A stretch of DNA of 64,000 bases from Theristus sp. LFF4_11 (lineage: Eukaryota > Nematoda > Chromadorea > Monhysterida > Xyalidae). Made by a program: the position numbers and the translations under genes. The stretch covers positions 1-64,000 of the forward strand of contig JASANC010005293.1 of assembly GCA_030248135.1 (NCBI GenBank), read 5' to 3'. Below, piece by piece: positions 10,213 to 21,067 of this stretch. A model generated the notes under the pieces. The model saw nothing but the letters and a program-made list of their open reading frames with translations, was not told where the DNA came from and ran no database searches. Within the stretch, counting starts at the first letter, position 1. Every line of letters starts with the position of its first letter.

Positions 10213-10643
10213 TTTAAATTTTAATACGATTACTTGTGGCCACTCTGTATTGTACATAAACAAACGACAATAATCCAGTGCGCATGCGTTGTAAAATTGT
10301 CGTAGTTCGGAACATCTATCACCCTGATCGAGAACACGTTTTTTGTACCTCTGGAATGATGGCGACGGAAACTGAAGAAAAACAACCAGTAAACGCAGCA
10401 CGGGATGACGATGACGATATTGGTGCCTCCAAAAAAATTGTGCTTCTCTAAAAACGTGTTTTTCTTACGGCAATTTGGAAAACAGTGTGTTTTCTTGGGC
10501 GAAAACTTCTGCCCTTTAAAGAAAACACGCACGGCTGCGACGTAATGCACGATAATGCACAAATGGTGCATCCTGATCACATGCACGTTAAACACGTTAA
10601 ACACGGTCATAAACGGGCATTCATGAAGTACAAGGTGATCCAA
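10213..10643 (+). repeat. Interspersed repeat of about 440 bp (copy 2)
   Basis: Same repeat and orientation as 1,965-2,412, with scattered substitutions and small indels. No ORF is conserved between the two copies. Confidence 0.6.
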
Positions 10644-10693
10644 AAAACACACGATAAGAATTGGCTTTAGCTTGCCAACGGGTGAGTTTCGGA

Positions 10694-10818
<125 letters not shown>

Positions 10819-11109
10819 AATACTAAGATAGTAACTGTGTACGTCAGGTCAGGTCAGGTCCGTTCCGCTACGTTGATTGGCTATTAAAATTCACAAGTTT
10901 GAGCCAATTTTGCTATTTAAGTCATCATCAGCTGAATACTCATACACCATTTTCTAATGACAATGCAAAGTTTAAGTCGTCATTCCGCATGGCTTTAGTC
11001 ATCATGATGGCTTTTGCTCTAGAGCGACAACCAACAAGCGAGACAATCGTAAGAATTGCAAGGACTCCATTGTAGACGATGAAGTGTTTTTCACAAAAAA
11101 CGAGTTTTT

Positions 11110-12262
11110 TGTTGCACTCGATCAAAAAGAACTGGCTTAGGTTAGGGTAAGCGGGGAAAAGAAGTAAACATTCGAAACAAAAGCGGGAGCTTTGCTACCG
11201 GTACTCAGTAAAATGTAGAAAATCGTTGCTTTTTTCATTTGTTTTTTTATCACAGAAAATGCGTCACTTACGATAGAAAAGCTACATAGGAAGACAAAAA
11301 CGACCGTTTTACACAATGGATACTCAGAAACGTGTTGCTTTTTATTGCACTCAATCAAAAAGAACTGGCTTAGGTTAGGGTAAGCGGGGAAAAGAAGTAA
11401 ACATTCAAAACAAAAGCGGGAGCTTTGCTACGCTACGGATATTCAGTAAAATGTTGCTGTTTTGTCATTTCCATTCTATCAAAAATCCTTGGCTAAGGTT
11501 AGGGTAAAAAGTAAGAGAAGTACCGTAAAGTCTTGCATATAAGGTTCCTCCCACTTATAAGACCCCCACCCAAAAGTGGGCGGAGTGTCACACGGCGGGA
11601 AACCAAAAAATTCAAAATTTCGACTTGGTCAAAATCCTACCCCGTTTATAAGACCCGAAATTCCTAATGTTCGCTTTATAAGACCTCCTCCCACTTATAA
11701 GGTTGTCACACAAAATTCCACTTTTTTCAGAAATTTTTGATGTTCAAATTTATATAAGGAGACCTTATATGCAAGACTTTACGGTAAACATACCACACAA
11801 AAGTGGCCGTTTTGCAGCGAATATTCAGAAAAGTTTTGCATTTTTTCGTCATTTAAACTTTAAAAGGCTTGGCTTAGGTGAGCTTTGCTACGGGCATCCA
11901 GTAAAATGTTGCTGTTTTGTCATTTCCATTCTATCAAAAATCCTTGGCTAAGGTTAGGGTTAAAGGTAAGAGTAGTAAACATACCACACAAAAGTGGCCG
12001 TTTTGCAGCGAATATTCAGAAAAGTTTTGCATTTTTTGTCATTTAAACTTTAAAAGGCTTGGCTTAGGTTAGAGTAAGCGGGAAAAGAAGCAACTTATCA
12101 AGACGAAAGTTGGCGTTTTGCAACAATTGTTCAGAAGTGTTGCCTTTTTGACATTTACACTCTAAAAGGCCTGGCTTAGGTTAGGGTAAGCGGGAAAAAA
12201 CCATTACCAAGTCAAAAGCGGGCGCTTTCCAATGGGTATTTAGAAAAGTATTGCCTATTCAG
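11110..12262 (+). repeat. Telomere-like degenerate tandem array
   Basis: At least six imperfect units begin GGCTTAGGTTAGGGTAAGCGGG and continue with AAAAGAAGTAAACAT, a GCGGGAGCTTTGC block and TCAGTAAAATGTTGC (starts near 11,126, 11,364, 11,490, 11,945, 12,056 and 12,172). Unit length is irregular (80-240 bp), partly because a 262-bp MITE sits inside. The TTAGG/TTAGGG content resembles animal telomere repeats, but this is a longer interspersed unit and not a simple telomere. Positions 12,300-12,680 carry a weaker repeat (TTGTTGCTGATCAAA near GGGAA). Confidence 0.6.
11523..11784. mobile_element. MITE with CCGTAAAGTC ends and TA target duplication
   Basis: 262 bp. The left end is CCGTAAAGTCTTGCATATAAGG and the right end is its complement, flanked by TA at 11,521-11,522 and 11,785-11,786. 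The surrounding array unit also occurs uninterrupted near 11,965-11,995 (GTAAGAGTAGTAAACATACC), which is the empty site and confirms the boundaries. Internal sub-repeats contain CTTATAAGACC. A partial copy is at 51,549-51,665. TA duplication fits the Tc1/mariner superfamily (inference). Confidence 0.8.
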
Positions 12263-13460
12263 AAATGACAGCTGACTGAAGCAGATTACTTTTCTTAAAC
12301 CCGTATCTTAAACTGAAACAAAAACTTAAACCGGTATCAGTTAATTGTTGCTAATCAAACGACATTTTTTTTGAACAGGAATGGCGATTGAACGATATTT
12401 GACGATATTGAAAAGCTAACCAAACAAGATTTATTTCTGAAACTTTGAGCGGGAACGGCTGTTAATTGTTGCTGATCAAAGGAGATTTTTTTTGATATTT
12501 TAAACGGGAAGGACAGTGGAATGCAGCTGATTAACAAAGAATGAAAGGACAAATAAGCGACATTGAAAAGCTAATAAATGCGTGAATTGATTTTGATACT
12601 TTAATAGGGAATGGCAGTTGTTTGTTGCTGATAAAAAAGATTGTTTTTCATATTTTGAATGACAGTGCAGTTTTGATTGTTAGATATCTGTTATTTCTTA
12701 TGTGTCGCTTTGATTGATGCTGAAACAGCGAATACCAAACCACACAGTAATCAGTGTTATGGCGAGTAAATCAGGTTACGATTGAATCGACAGCAATAAA
12801 ATCAGCAAAAGCATGTTGCTTGACAAAAAACACGGCTTAAACAACAAAAAATGCTGTGATTTTCAAAAAAGTAGAAGCATCGACGGATTGCTTTAAAAGT
12901 GAGCGATCATTTCAATGGTAAATCAACAACAGTCGGTTAAAGCAGCTCAAAATCAAAATGCAATGCGTTTTGAGTCCGCGTCGTGGGCAAGGTCAAAAGG
13001 AAAAACCAACTCAAAAATAATAGTTGTATTTATCAGCTAACCGTTCCGTAGGCACGGGTCAATTTGCTAGTCTATGCCGATGATCAATTTATTGCTTTGC
13101 AACACAGGATTTTTATTGATTGGGTAATGAATAAAATATTTAAAAGAATGTCGGTTTCCAAAATTGTTACGTTTACTACATTCCAGGTCATAAACTGGAG
13201 TATCTGCTGTGCTAATTTGATTTGTCCTTCTCGTGTTAAAGTTGCTCTGTTTGTTGAAGGTCGGTTTTGATTCAATGTCGAATGCAGGCAAATTCAAGAT
13301 TCCTATTCACCCAAGCAATCGTACACGCGTCGATCCATCGAACCAGGCTGCTGTGTTGACGAAAACGAGACCGATGCCGCCGACAAACAATTTTATTTTT
13401 GTTTCAAACAATTGTTGTATTCCATGCTTGTTTGTTTTGCTAATTTGCTTGTTTATTCTT
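12263..13460. other. Non-coding AT-rich stretch
   Basis: Short degenerate repeats to about 12,680, then sequence with many stops on both strands. I see no gene, RNA or clear element. Confidence 0.5.
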
Positions 13461-13995
13461 ACAAGTTCGGAAAAATGCCCGAAGGGCATGAAAAAGACCA
13501 AATATTATTTCAGAATGACAGAGATAGAAAAGTGTGACACAAGGATTTTCACAAGATCAAACATTTTATAAACGTGTGTGAACTGGAAAGTTACAAACTG
13601 AAATAATATTTACGCCAATATCTTTTTTGTCATTCTCAAGGAAGGCACAATCTCTGTACAAATTTTATCTCACTTCATTTGATGCTGCAAAAAAATTATT
13701 TGCTGCTGTGAACAGGCTCTTTTTATTTGTGAATACTGTATCAAATGATTTGCTTAATATGGTGTTTGCGGGCTGAACCCTTTTACGATGAGTGCGGTCA
13801 CAACCGGAGCCAGTGCCTTGAAATGACAAAAATATATTGACGTAAATATTATTTCAGTTTGTAACTTTCCAGTTCACACACGTTTCATAAAATGTTTGAT
13901 CTTGTGAAAATCCTTGTGTCACACTTTTCTATCTCTGTCATTCTGAAATAATATTTGGTCTTTTTCATGCCCTTCGGGCATTTTTCCGAACTTGT
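13461..13995. mobile_element. Fold-back element with terminal inverted repeats of about 155 bp
   Basis: The left arm 13,461-13,615 starts ACAAGTTCGGAAAAATGCCC. The right arm 13,838-13,995 ends with its complement and matches nearly perfectly throughout, including a GCCCGAAGGGC palindrome. The central 220 bp is unique. There is no coding capacity. Confidence 0.8.
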
Positions 13996-14029
13996 CTTTT
14001 TCTTTTATATCTCAAAGAGTTTATAGGGT

Positions 14030-15010
14030 TTTAGCCTATCAGACGCAGCATAGTCGACTGCAATGGTTTCTGTTGCATTTGTACTCAGAGCAAGGATTTT
14101 TAGGAGCAAACCCTTCCGTAGACCCTTTTCAACCCAGGCACGGGTTAATATCAGTTTTCACTAGTTTTTCGCTATTTTGCACCTAAACTATAGCCTATCA
14201 GACGCAGCATAGTTGACTACAATGGTTTCCGTTGCATTTGTAATCAGAACAACGTTTTTTTAGGAGGAAGCCCTTCACGGAGACCCTTGTCAACCCACAA
14301 CCCAGGCAGGGGTTAATATCCGCTTTTTGTTATTTGGCACCTAAACTATAGCCTATCAGACGTAGCATAGTCGATTACATGGATACCGTGGAGTTTGAAA
14401 TCAGAACAACGTTTTTTAGGAGGAAACCCTTTACGGGGACCCTTTTCAACCCAGGCACGGGTTAATATCAGCTTTCTGCTATTTGGCACCTAAACTATAG
14501 CCTATCAGACGCAGCATAGTCGATTACATGGATACCGTGGAATTTGAAATCAGAACAACGTTTTTAGGGGGAAACCCTTGACGGGGACCCTTTTCAACCC
14601 AGGCACGGGTTAATATCAGCTTTTTGCTATTTGGCACCTAAACTATAGCCTATCAGACGCAGCATAGTCGATTACATGGATACCGTGGAATTTGAAATCA
14701 GAACAACGTTTTTTAGGAGGAAACCCTTCCGGGGACCCTTTTTATACCAGGCACGGGTAAAAACAGTACCCTTTTCAACCCCGGCACAGGTAAAAAACAA
14801 TGTTTCACAATTCAGCACTTAGCCTATCAGACGCAGCATGGTCGATTACATGAATACCGTGGAATATGAAATTAGAACAACGATTTTCACCAGGAAACCC
14901 CTTAACGGGCACTCTTTTTATACCCGGCACGGGTGAAAACAATTTTTTCACAATTCGGCACCTAGCCTATCAGACGCAGCATGGTCGATTACATAGGATA
15001 CCGTACAATT
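14030..15010 (+). repeat. Tandem satellite, period about 148 bp, seven units
   Basis: Units start at GCCTATCAGACGCAGCAT near 14,033, 14,193, 14,351, 14,501, 14,648, 14,822 and 14,966. Each contains GATTACATGGATACCGT, AGGAGGAAACCCTT and CAGGCACGGGTTAATATC. Periods range from about 144 to 174 bp. No coding function. Confidence 0.85.
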
Positions 15011-15563
15011 TGGAATTCGAATTTGAACACAACTTTAGATTTTTTGTGGACACCGAAACGGTCGACAACAACAACGACAACAACAACAACCTGAATTTTT
15101 TTTCGGTTTTTTTGTTCTGTAAAATCACAGAAACAACCTATGTTTAATTTTTTGGTTTGGATGGATAGGGTATCGGGCCACCTTAGCACAGCAAATAGCA
15201 TTTCTTGGTTTAGTCATTTATCATGAATGTTATGGTCGATTGAAATTTCAAAATATTCGCAATGAGCTTTCTGAAATAATATTGTGGGACTGCGCTGCCG
15301 CGCGTCCCACGAATCACAAGAGTGCTCAACGAAGGTCATTTTTTAGTTTTTTGGCAATGGACACAGCTGAAGAGACCACCATTGCTCGGCGTCTTGTGCT
15401 TGGGTCGAAACGCGACACTTGTTTGTTGGTTTTTCATTCGGTTAGATTTGCCAGATACTTTTTTTTAGTCAGCAGATCGGTTCGAGCCAAGGTCCGAATC
15501 AAAACAAGCAGAGTATCGAGTATCAAGCAGCAAATGTGGCTGGCTCCGAGTCCAAGTTCAAAA

Positions 15564-16950
15564 TCACCAAAACTGAAACACCGTCTCTCGCAGCGGCCAC
15601 AAACGCGTGCACTTTCGGATCGTGTCCATGTTCCACGCGCATCGGCTGGCGTTCACAAACTGCAGCTCTCGTGTGCCCTCGACGATTTCGAACAGCACCT
15701 CCAAGTCCATTTCCGCCGAGTTACCGGCCACCTCCAAGTGTGTCAACCTCGTCAACTGGCGAATGTTGACGAAGCCGCCGGCTGCCGTGATCCAGTGACA
15801 GTCGCTGACGTTCAGTCGCTCCAGCAGCGTACACGAGTCAGCAAGTTTCACGATGAACTCGTCGTTCACGAAGTCGTTCTTGTTCACGTCCAACTGTCGC
15901 AGCGAGCGCGCCAGTCGCGCGATCTCGCACAGCGGCGTCGTCAGACTGCACGCGTGCAAGAAGCCGGCGATCTGGCGTTGGTGGTCGTCCGGTCGATAGT
16001 ACTGACTCAGTTCCAACAGCTCGAGCTCGTCCATGCCACCGATCGCCGTCAGAATCTCGCCGTTCAGGCACTTCAGATGCGCCGCGCGCAGCCGCCGCAG
16101 AGACGACGAGTGCGACGTTAGGAAGTGGCGGACGCTTGCGGCGTCGAAACTGTTGCAGAAACTGATCGAGATCGATCGCAGAGTCGCCGGGAGACACGTG
16201 AGACAGAACGGCTCCAGCATGTAGCAACTGTACACGTAGACGGTGTCCAGTTGGCGGAAGCGGCTTTTTAGTGCCGAACTGAAGATGTCACCCGACAGGC
16301 GACGGCACATGACCAGATTGAGGACTTTCAGATTCTCGGTGACGCTCAGCAGACAGGAGCCTGAAAGAAATGCTAGTTGTCTCGGTTTTCACGCTTGCAT
16401 TGCAACATAGTGTAGTTTGATTTTCCTGTTTGAAAAAAAAATAAAAAATGTTTTCTAATGTGCCTCCAGTTCCGCAAATGCATCTTGCAGTCAAAAGTCA
16501 TCGGCATTCCGCTAATTGGCTATTGTTTTTGAAGTGGGCTCACTGACCATTGCAGCCAGCTAGTCGCAACCAATCAGCATATGCATATTCAACCACTGCC
16601 AAAACAACAAAAATTGCAAAGTGTATTGTTACCATCGAGTCTGGTGTTATACGCGAGACACAGCTCGTCGAGGCCGGGCAGCAACTGAACGATCTCATGC
16701 ACGATCGTGTCCGCGTTCTCCTTCTCGTAATTCTCCTCGAAGCAACAGCTTAAGTCCAACGTTTTGATGTTCGCCCATTGGTACTGCGGTTGGTCGAGTG
16801 GTCGTTGGAAGACGGTCAAATTCAGAAACGTCGTGTGCCGCAGTTCAAGTGTCGTCAGGTTTGCGTAGTTGTCTAGAAGTGCGAGCAGCGCTGAACCGTC
16901 CAGGATTATCGAACAGCCGCTCTCGACGCATTGACACGAGTTGTTAGCGC
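15564..16950 (-). CDS. Leucine-rich-repeat protein, 3' part (F-box/AMN1-like LRRs)
   Basis: Two exons, 16,950-16,633 and 16,360-15,564, join in phase (phase 1) and end in a stop, giving 371 codons of C-terminal sequence. The repeats follow a cysteine-containing LRR pattern, for example NLTTLELRHTTFLNL, NIKTLDLSCC, LLPGLDELCLAYNTRLDG, NLKVLNLVMCRRL, LLERLNVSDCHWIT and LTHLEVAGNS. LRRs of this type are common in F-box substrate receptors and in AMN1-like proteins; no F-box is visible here because the 5' end is missing. The first exon listed opens at a good acceptor in phase 1, so at least one upstream exon must exist. A P element begins only about 29 bp beyond that acceptor, followed by satellite, and I find no upstream exon. 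The gene may be truncated by these repeats. Confidence 0.7.
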
Positions 16951-16978
16951 CTGAGACGAAGCGATTTTGGATGAAACT

Positions 16979-18012
16979 GAATTATCTAAAAATGCGTGAG
17001 ACGCATATAAAAGAAGGAATATGGCCTTGTGTAAGCAGTGAAAGACTTGGCTCGACAACGCTTTTCAAGTCTCTGATGTGGTACACACGGATACAAGTAC
17101 ATAAGAGTCATATTTTTGCGCGTTTATTTATGATTTCGGTTGCACATGGCAACCCTCGTGCTTTGTATTGTAGACAAATGACCTTTCACATTTGCGGATT
17201 TCGGGCATTTAGCGACCACTAAAACTACTAAAATAACAATCAGACTTTAGCTCGCTGACACTGGTTTGTTCAGGACAAATTGTATCGCAGAAGCATTGCG
17301 GAACGCAAGGTCTCCTGTGGCAAAGGCAATGACTCACGGGACAGACGGTTTATCCTGCCACACTAGTTGAAGGTGACACCGGTAAAAAAGGTGAAAATCA
17401 ACGGAAGACAACTCCTTTTTGTCACTGGTGCTGGTGTGTACACAGCGGTGCGTACGTTAACAACAACGAAAAAGCTACATGCAACAATGTTTTGCAATCT
17501 CTAATTTTTCTGTTTTTGCACAGAATTTACAGAATTTCGCACATGGCGTGATTTTAGATTAAATCGAAGAGAACAATTAAAAAATAACTTCAAAGTTTTA
17601 CGCTTTTCAGCAAAACGAAAACGAAAACGAAAACCTTCGGATTCGCTGCCCTCCGGGGATATAGCGACCGCAGGCCACCGAAACCGAAATCGGGCTAAGA
17701 TCACTGGTGCCCCCAGGACAGAGCGGGGCTTAGAGGCTGTCCCCCTCACATGCCGAGGGTATTGGTTCCACGGGATGGTGAGCCGTCCATTCCCCAATCC
17801 CACCGGAGTTTGGTACCTTCGGGTTTCCGGAATCGGTGGGGGGCGTGCTTCAAAAAAAAACAAACAAACGCGGCGCAAAAATATGACCCTTATGTACTTG
17901 TATCCGTGTGTACCACATCAGAGACTTGAAAAGCGTTGTCGAGCCAAGTCTTTCACTGCTTACACAAGGCCATATTCCTTCTTTTATATGCGTCTCACGC
18001 ATTTTTAGATAA
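16979..18012 (+). mobile_element. Palindromic P element, left copy
   Basis: The ends are inverted repeats of about 130 bp starting ATTATCTAAAAATGCG at 16,979 and closing with its complement at 18,012. The interior (about 17,110-17,600) matches the interior of the right copy at 35,650-36,130 in the same orientation. Positions about 17,617-17,868 are an extra segment absent from the right copy. No transposase ORF is visible, so it is non-autonomous. Confidence 0.75.
17617..17868 (+). mobile_element. Insertion of about 250 bp with A-rich tail in the left P element
   Basis: The right P element reads straight from CAGTAAAACAAACGCGGCGC. The left copy is interrupted here by GC-rich sequence ending in an A-rich AAACAAACAAAC tract. 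GC-rich body plus A-rich tail suggests a SINE-like retroelement or a fragment of one. I do not see convincing A and B boxes. Confidence 0.4.
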
Positions 18013-18049
18013 TATTCTGACTTTTACATAAGCCCCGAAGGTCGGACCA

Positions 18050-19880
18050 AAATCACAATTCGTTGGTCACACATTCTTCTAAACCCCGGTCAACTTAGGT
18101 TTTTCATTTTTCGTTTTTTAGGCCGATTTCTCCTATGCCATTTCTACGGCCGATTCCCCAAAATCGTCACGATTCAGTACCTAGAATCGCTCACAAAAGA
18201 AAAACTGACCCAAAAGCCGTGATCGGCGTAATGAATTACCATGGAAAACACCGTTTTCTTGTTTTTCATTTCTGGACCGGTTTCGCTAAATTCCACGGCC
18301 GATTCACCATAAATCGTCACGATTCAGTATCTAGAGTTGCTCATACAAGAAAACTAACCCAAAATCCGTGATCAGCACATTGAATTACCCTGGAAAAACC
18401 GTTTTCTCGTTTTTTATTTCTGGACCGATTTCGCCAATTTCCACGGCCGATTCGCCCGAAATCGTCACGATTCAGTATCTAAAGTTGCTCACATAAGAAA
18501 ACTAACCCAAAATTCGTGATCAGCGGATTGAATTACCCTGGAAAACACCCTTTTCTTGTTTTTCGTTCCTGGACCAATTTCGCCAACTTCCACGGCCGAT
18601 TCGCCCGAAATCGTCACGATTCAGCATCTAGAATTGCTCACGTAAGAAAACTAACCCAAAATTCGTGATCAGCGCATTAAATTACCCTGGAAAACACCCT
18701 TTTCTTGTTTTTCGTTTCTGAACCGATTTCGCCAACTTCCACGGCCGATTCGCCCGAAATCGTCACGATTCAGCATCTAGAGTTGCTCACGTAAGAAAAC
18801 TAACCCAAAATCCGTGATCAGCGCATTGAATTACCCTGGAAAACACCCTTTTCTTGTTTTTCGTTTCTGGACCGATTTCGCCAACTTCCACGGCCGATTC
18901 GCCCGAAATCGTCACGATTCAACATCTAGAGTTGCTCACGTAAGAAAACTAACCCAAAATCCGTGATCAGCGCATTGAATTACCCTGGAAAACACCATTT
19001 TCTTGTTTTTCGTTTCTGGACCGATTTCGCCAACTTCCACGCCCGATTCGCCCGAAATCGTCACGATTCAGCGTCTAGAGTTGCTCACGTAAGAAAACTA
19101 ACCCAAATTTTGTTATAAGCGCATTGAAATACCCTGGAAAACACCCTTTTCTTGTTTTTCGTTTCTGGACCGATTTCGCCAACTTCCACGGCCGATTCGC
19201 CCGAAATCGTCACGATTCAGCATCTAGAGTTGCTCACGTAAAAAAACTAACCCAAATTCCGTGATCAGCGCATTGAATTACCCTGGAAAACACGCTTTTC
19301 TTGTTTTTCGTTTCTGGACCGATTTCGCCAACTTCCACGCCCGATTCGCCCGAAATCGTCACGATTCAGCGTCTAGAGTTGCTCACGTAAGAAAACTAAC
19401 CCAAAATTCGTGATCAGCGCATTGAATTACCCTGGAAAACACCCTTTTCTTGTTTTTCGTTTCTGGACCGATTTCGCCAACTTCCACGGCCGATTCGCCC
19501 GAAATCGTCACGATTCAGCATCTAGAGTTGCTCACGTAAGAAAACTAACCCAAAATTCGTGATCAGCGCATTGAATTACCCTGGAAAACACCCTTTTCTT
19601 GTTTTTCGTTTCTGGACCGATTTCGCCAATTTCCACGGCCGATTCGCCCGAAATCGTCACGATTCAGCATCTAGAGTTGCTCGCGTAAGAAAACTAACCC
19701 AAAATTCGTGATCAGCGCATTGAATTACCCTGGAAAACACCCTTTTGTTGTTTTTCGTTTCTGGACCGATTTCGCCAACTTCCACGGCCGATTCGCCCGA
19801 AATCGTCACGATTCAGCATCTAGAGTTGCTCACGTAAGAAAACTATCCCAAAATCCGTGATCAGCGTATTGAATTCCTAC
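18050..19880 (+). repeat. 149-bp satellite, left arm (about 12 units)
   Basis: The unit is marked by GAATTACCCTGGAAAACACC, GGACCGATTTCGCCAACTTC, GAAATCGTCACGATTCAGC and AGTTGCTCACGTAAGAAAAC. Successive GAATTACC starts at 19,424, 19,573 and 19,722 give exactly 149 bp. The central units are almost identical and the first two are more diverged. The same satellite is inverted at 33,370-35,470. Confidence 0.9.
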
Positions 19881-19989
19881 GGACTAAACATTTCTGCTAT
19901 TTTTCGTAGCTCAGACAAAATTTGTAAGACTGAAAAAATGATACCCAGTCAAAATGCTACGAATTTTCAAAAAATGCACAATTTTGACC

Positions 19990-20450
19990 CAAATAATGCC
20001 CGGGCAAAAAATAAACTAAATTTTCAGAATCTACGGATGAATTTACCCGAGGAAAAATTCTTGTTCAACTGTGAAAGTGTCCCAGCTAAAAATTGAAAGG
20101 GCGAACACTTAAAACCAGGTGACAACCCTGCGAACTTTCAAAAAAGCCCAATTTTTACCCCAAAAAGGGGTCGGAGCAAAAAATTAACTCATTTTTCCAA
20201 ATCTACGGATGAAATTACCCTAGGAAACATTTTTCTTCAACTGTGAACGTGTCCCAGCTAAAAATTGAAAGGGCGAACACTTGAAACCCGGTGAAAACGC
20301 TGCGAACTTTTAAAAATGCCCAAATTTTTACCCAAAAAAGTGGTCGGGGCAAAAAATTAACCCATTTTTCCAAATCTACGGATGAAATTACCCCAGGAAA
20401 CATTCTTGCTAGACTGTGAACGTGTCGCAGCTAAAAACTGAAAGCGCGAA
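19990..20450 (+). repeat. Tandem repeat of about 173 bp, left arm
   Basis: About 2.5 units marked by TCTACGGATGAAATTACCC, GTGTCCCAGCTAAAAATTG and GAAAGGGCGAACACTT (starts near 20,036, 20,211 and 20,382). The inverted equivalent lies at about 32,970-33,340. Confidence 0.75.
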
Positions 20451-20454
20451 CACA

Positions 20455-20743
20455 TGTTGATGACATACCGGAAAAAAAAAAGAGATAGAAAAATAAGTAA
20501 CACTGTTTTCAGAATAGGTTTTTCGTGTCTACAGCGTATGAAAAGTAGTCGGATAAAAATTTTTTCGCGGCTCCAAGCACAACTTTGGGTGTTCGTTTCG
20601 TGTGCACAGAACCAAGTTTGTGGCTTATACTATGCTCGCTGGAGGAAGCGAGCAAATTTGAAAAACGCGCGCGAGAGGATAACGGCTCATATAATGCGTG
20701 ATGCGCTGTCCGCTCGCTGACGCTCGCTCGCGCATCCGCATGA
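20455..20743 (+). repeat. Inner end of the left arm
   Basis: About 290 bp repeated in reverse complement at about 32,667-32,945. It includes GCAAATTTGAAAAACGCGC and an AGCG/CGCT-rich palindromic patch. It marks where homology between the two arms stops. Confidence 0.75.
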
Positions 20744-20814
20744 TACTCCGCCTCTGTACAGCGATCCATGCACAGCAATGCATGCATCATGTGATCACCA
20801 ACCAATTAGCTATG

Positions 20815-21052
20815 ACCTATTTTTTTAAACGTGTCCCACTGAAATGACGTCATGTGCCGCCAAACATGCGCTTGCCGTTCACAGGAAACCAGAATTTCTG
20901 TTTCGCCGATTTCTTCCCGTAAACAAATGGTGAATGTCGAATCAGTCACATCAAACTGAAATTTTAGTGCTTGTACTTTGACAAATGGGCGTTTTTAAAG
21001 CAAATGACGTCATTTTAGTCAGGACACGTTTGAATAAATCCACAATAGTTGG
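20815..21052 (-). mobile_element. MITE with AAACGTGTCC ends (copy 2)
   Basis: Reverse-complement copy of the MITE at 1,073-1,308, with the same CGTGTCC ends and internal TGACGTCA motifs. It begins directly after a half copy of the hairpin MITE (20,738-20,815) and ends 16 bp before the PTP stop codon. Confidence 0.7.
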
Positions 21053-21067
21053 ATAGAGTTGTTTGTG

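Noticed and set aside
13064..13270. A frame beginning LVYADDQF, resembling the reverse transcriptase YxDD box
   Set aside because: Only five residues match; the rest shows no reverse transcriptase motif and stops soon after.
18050..19880. Possible CRISPR-like array
   Set aside because: The whole 149-bp unit is conserved with no alternating unique spacers; it is a satellite in a eukaryotic genome.
18050..19880. Possible CENP-B box in the 149-bp satellite (TTCGCCCGAAATCG)
   Set aside because: It keeps TTCGNNNNA but lacks the required CGGG at the right spacing.
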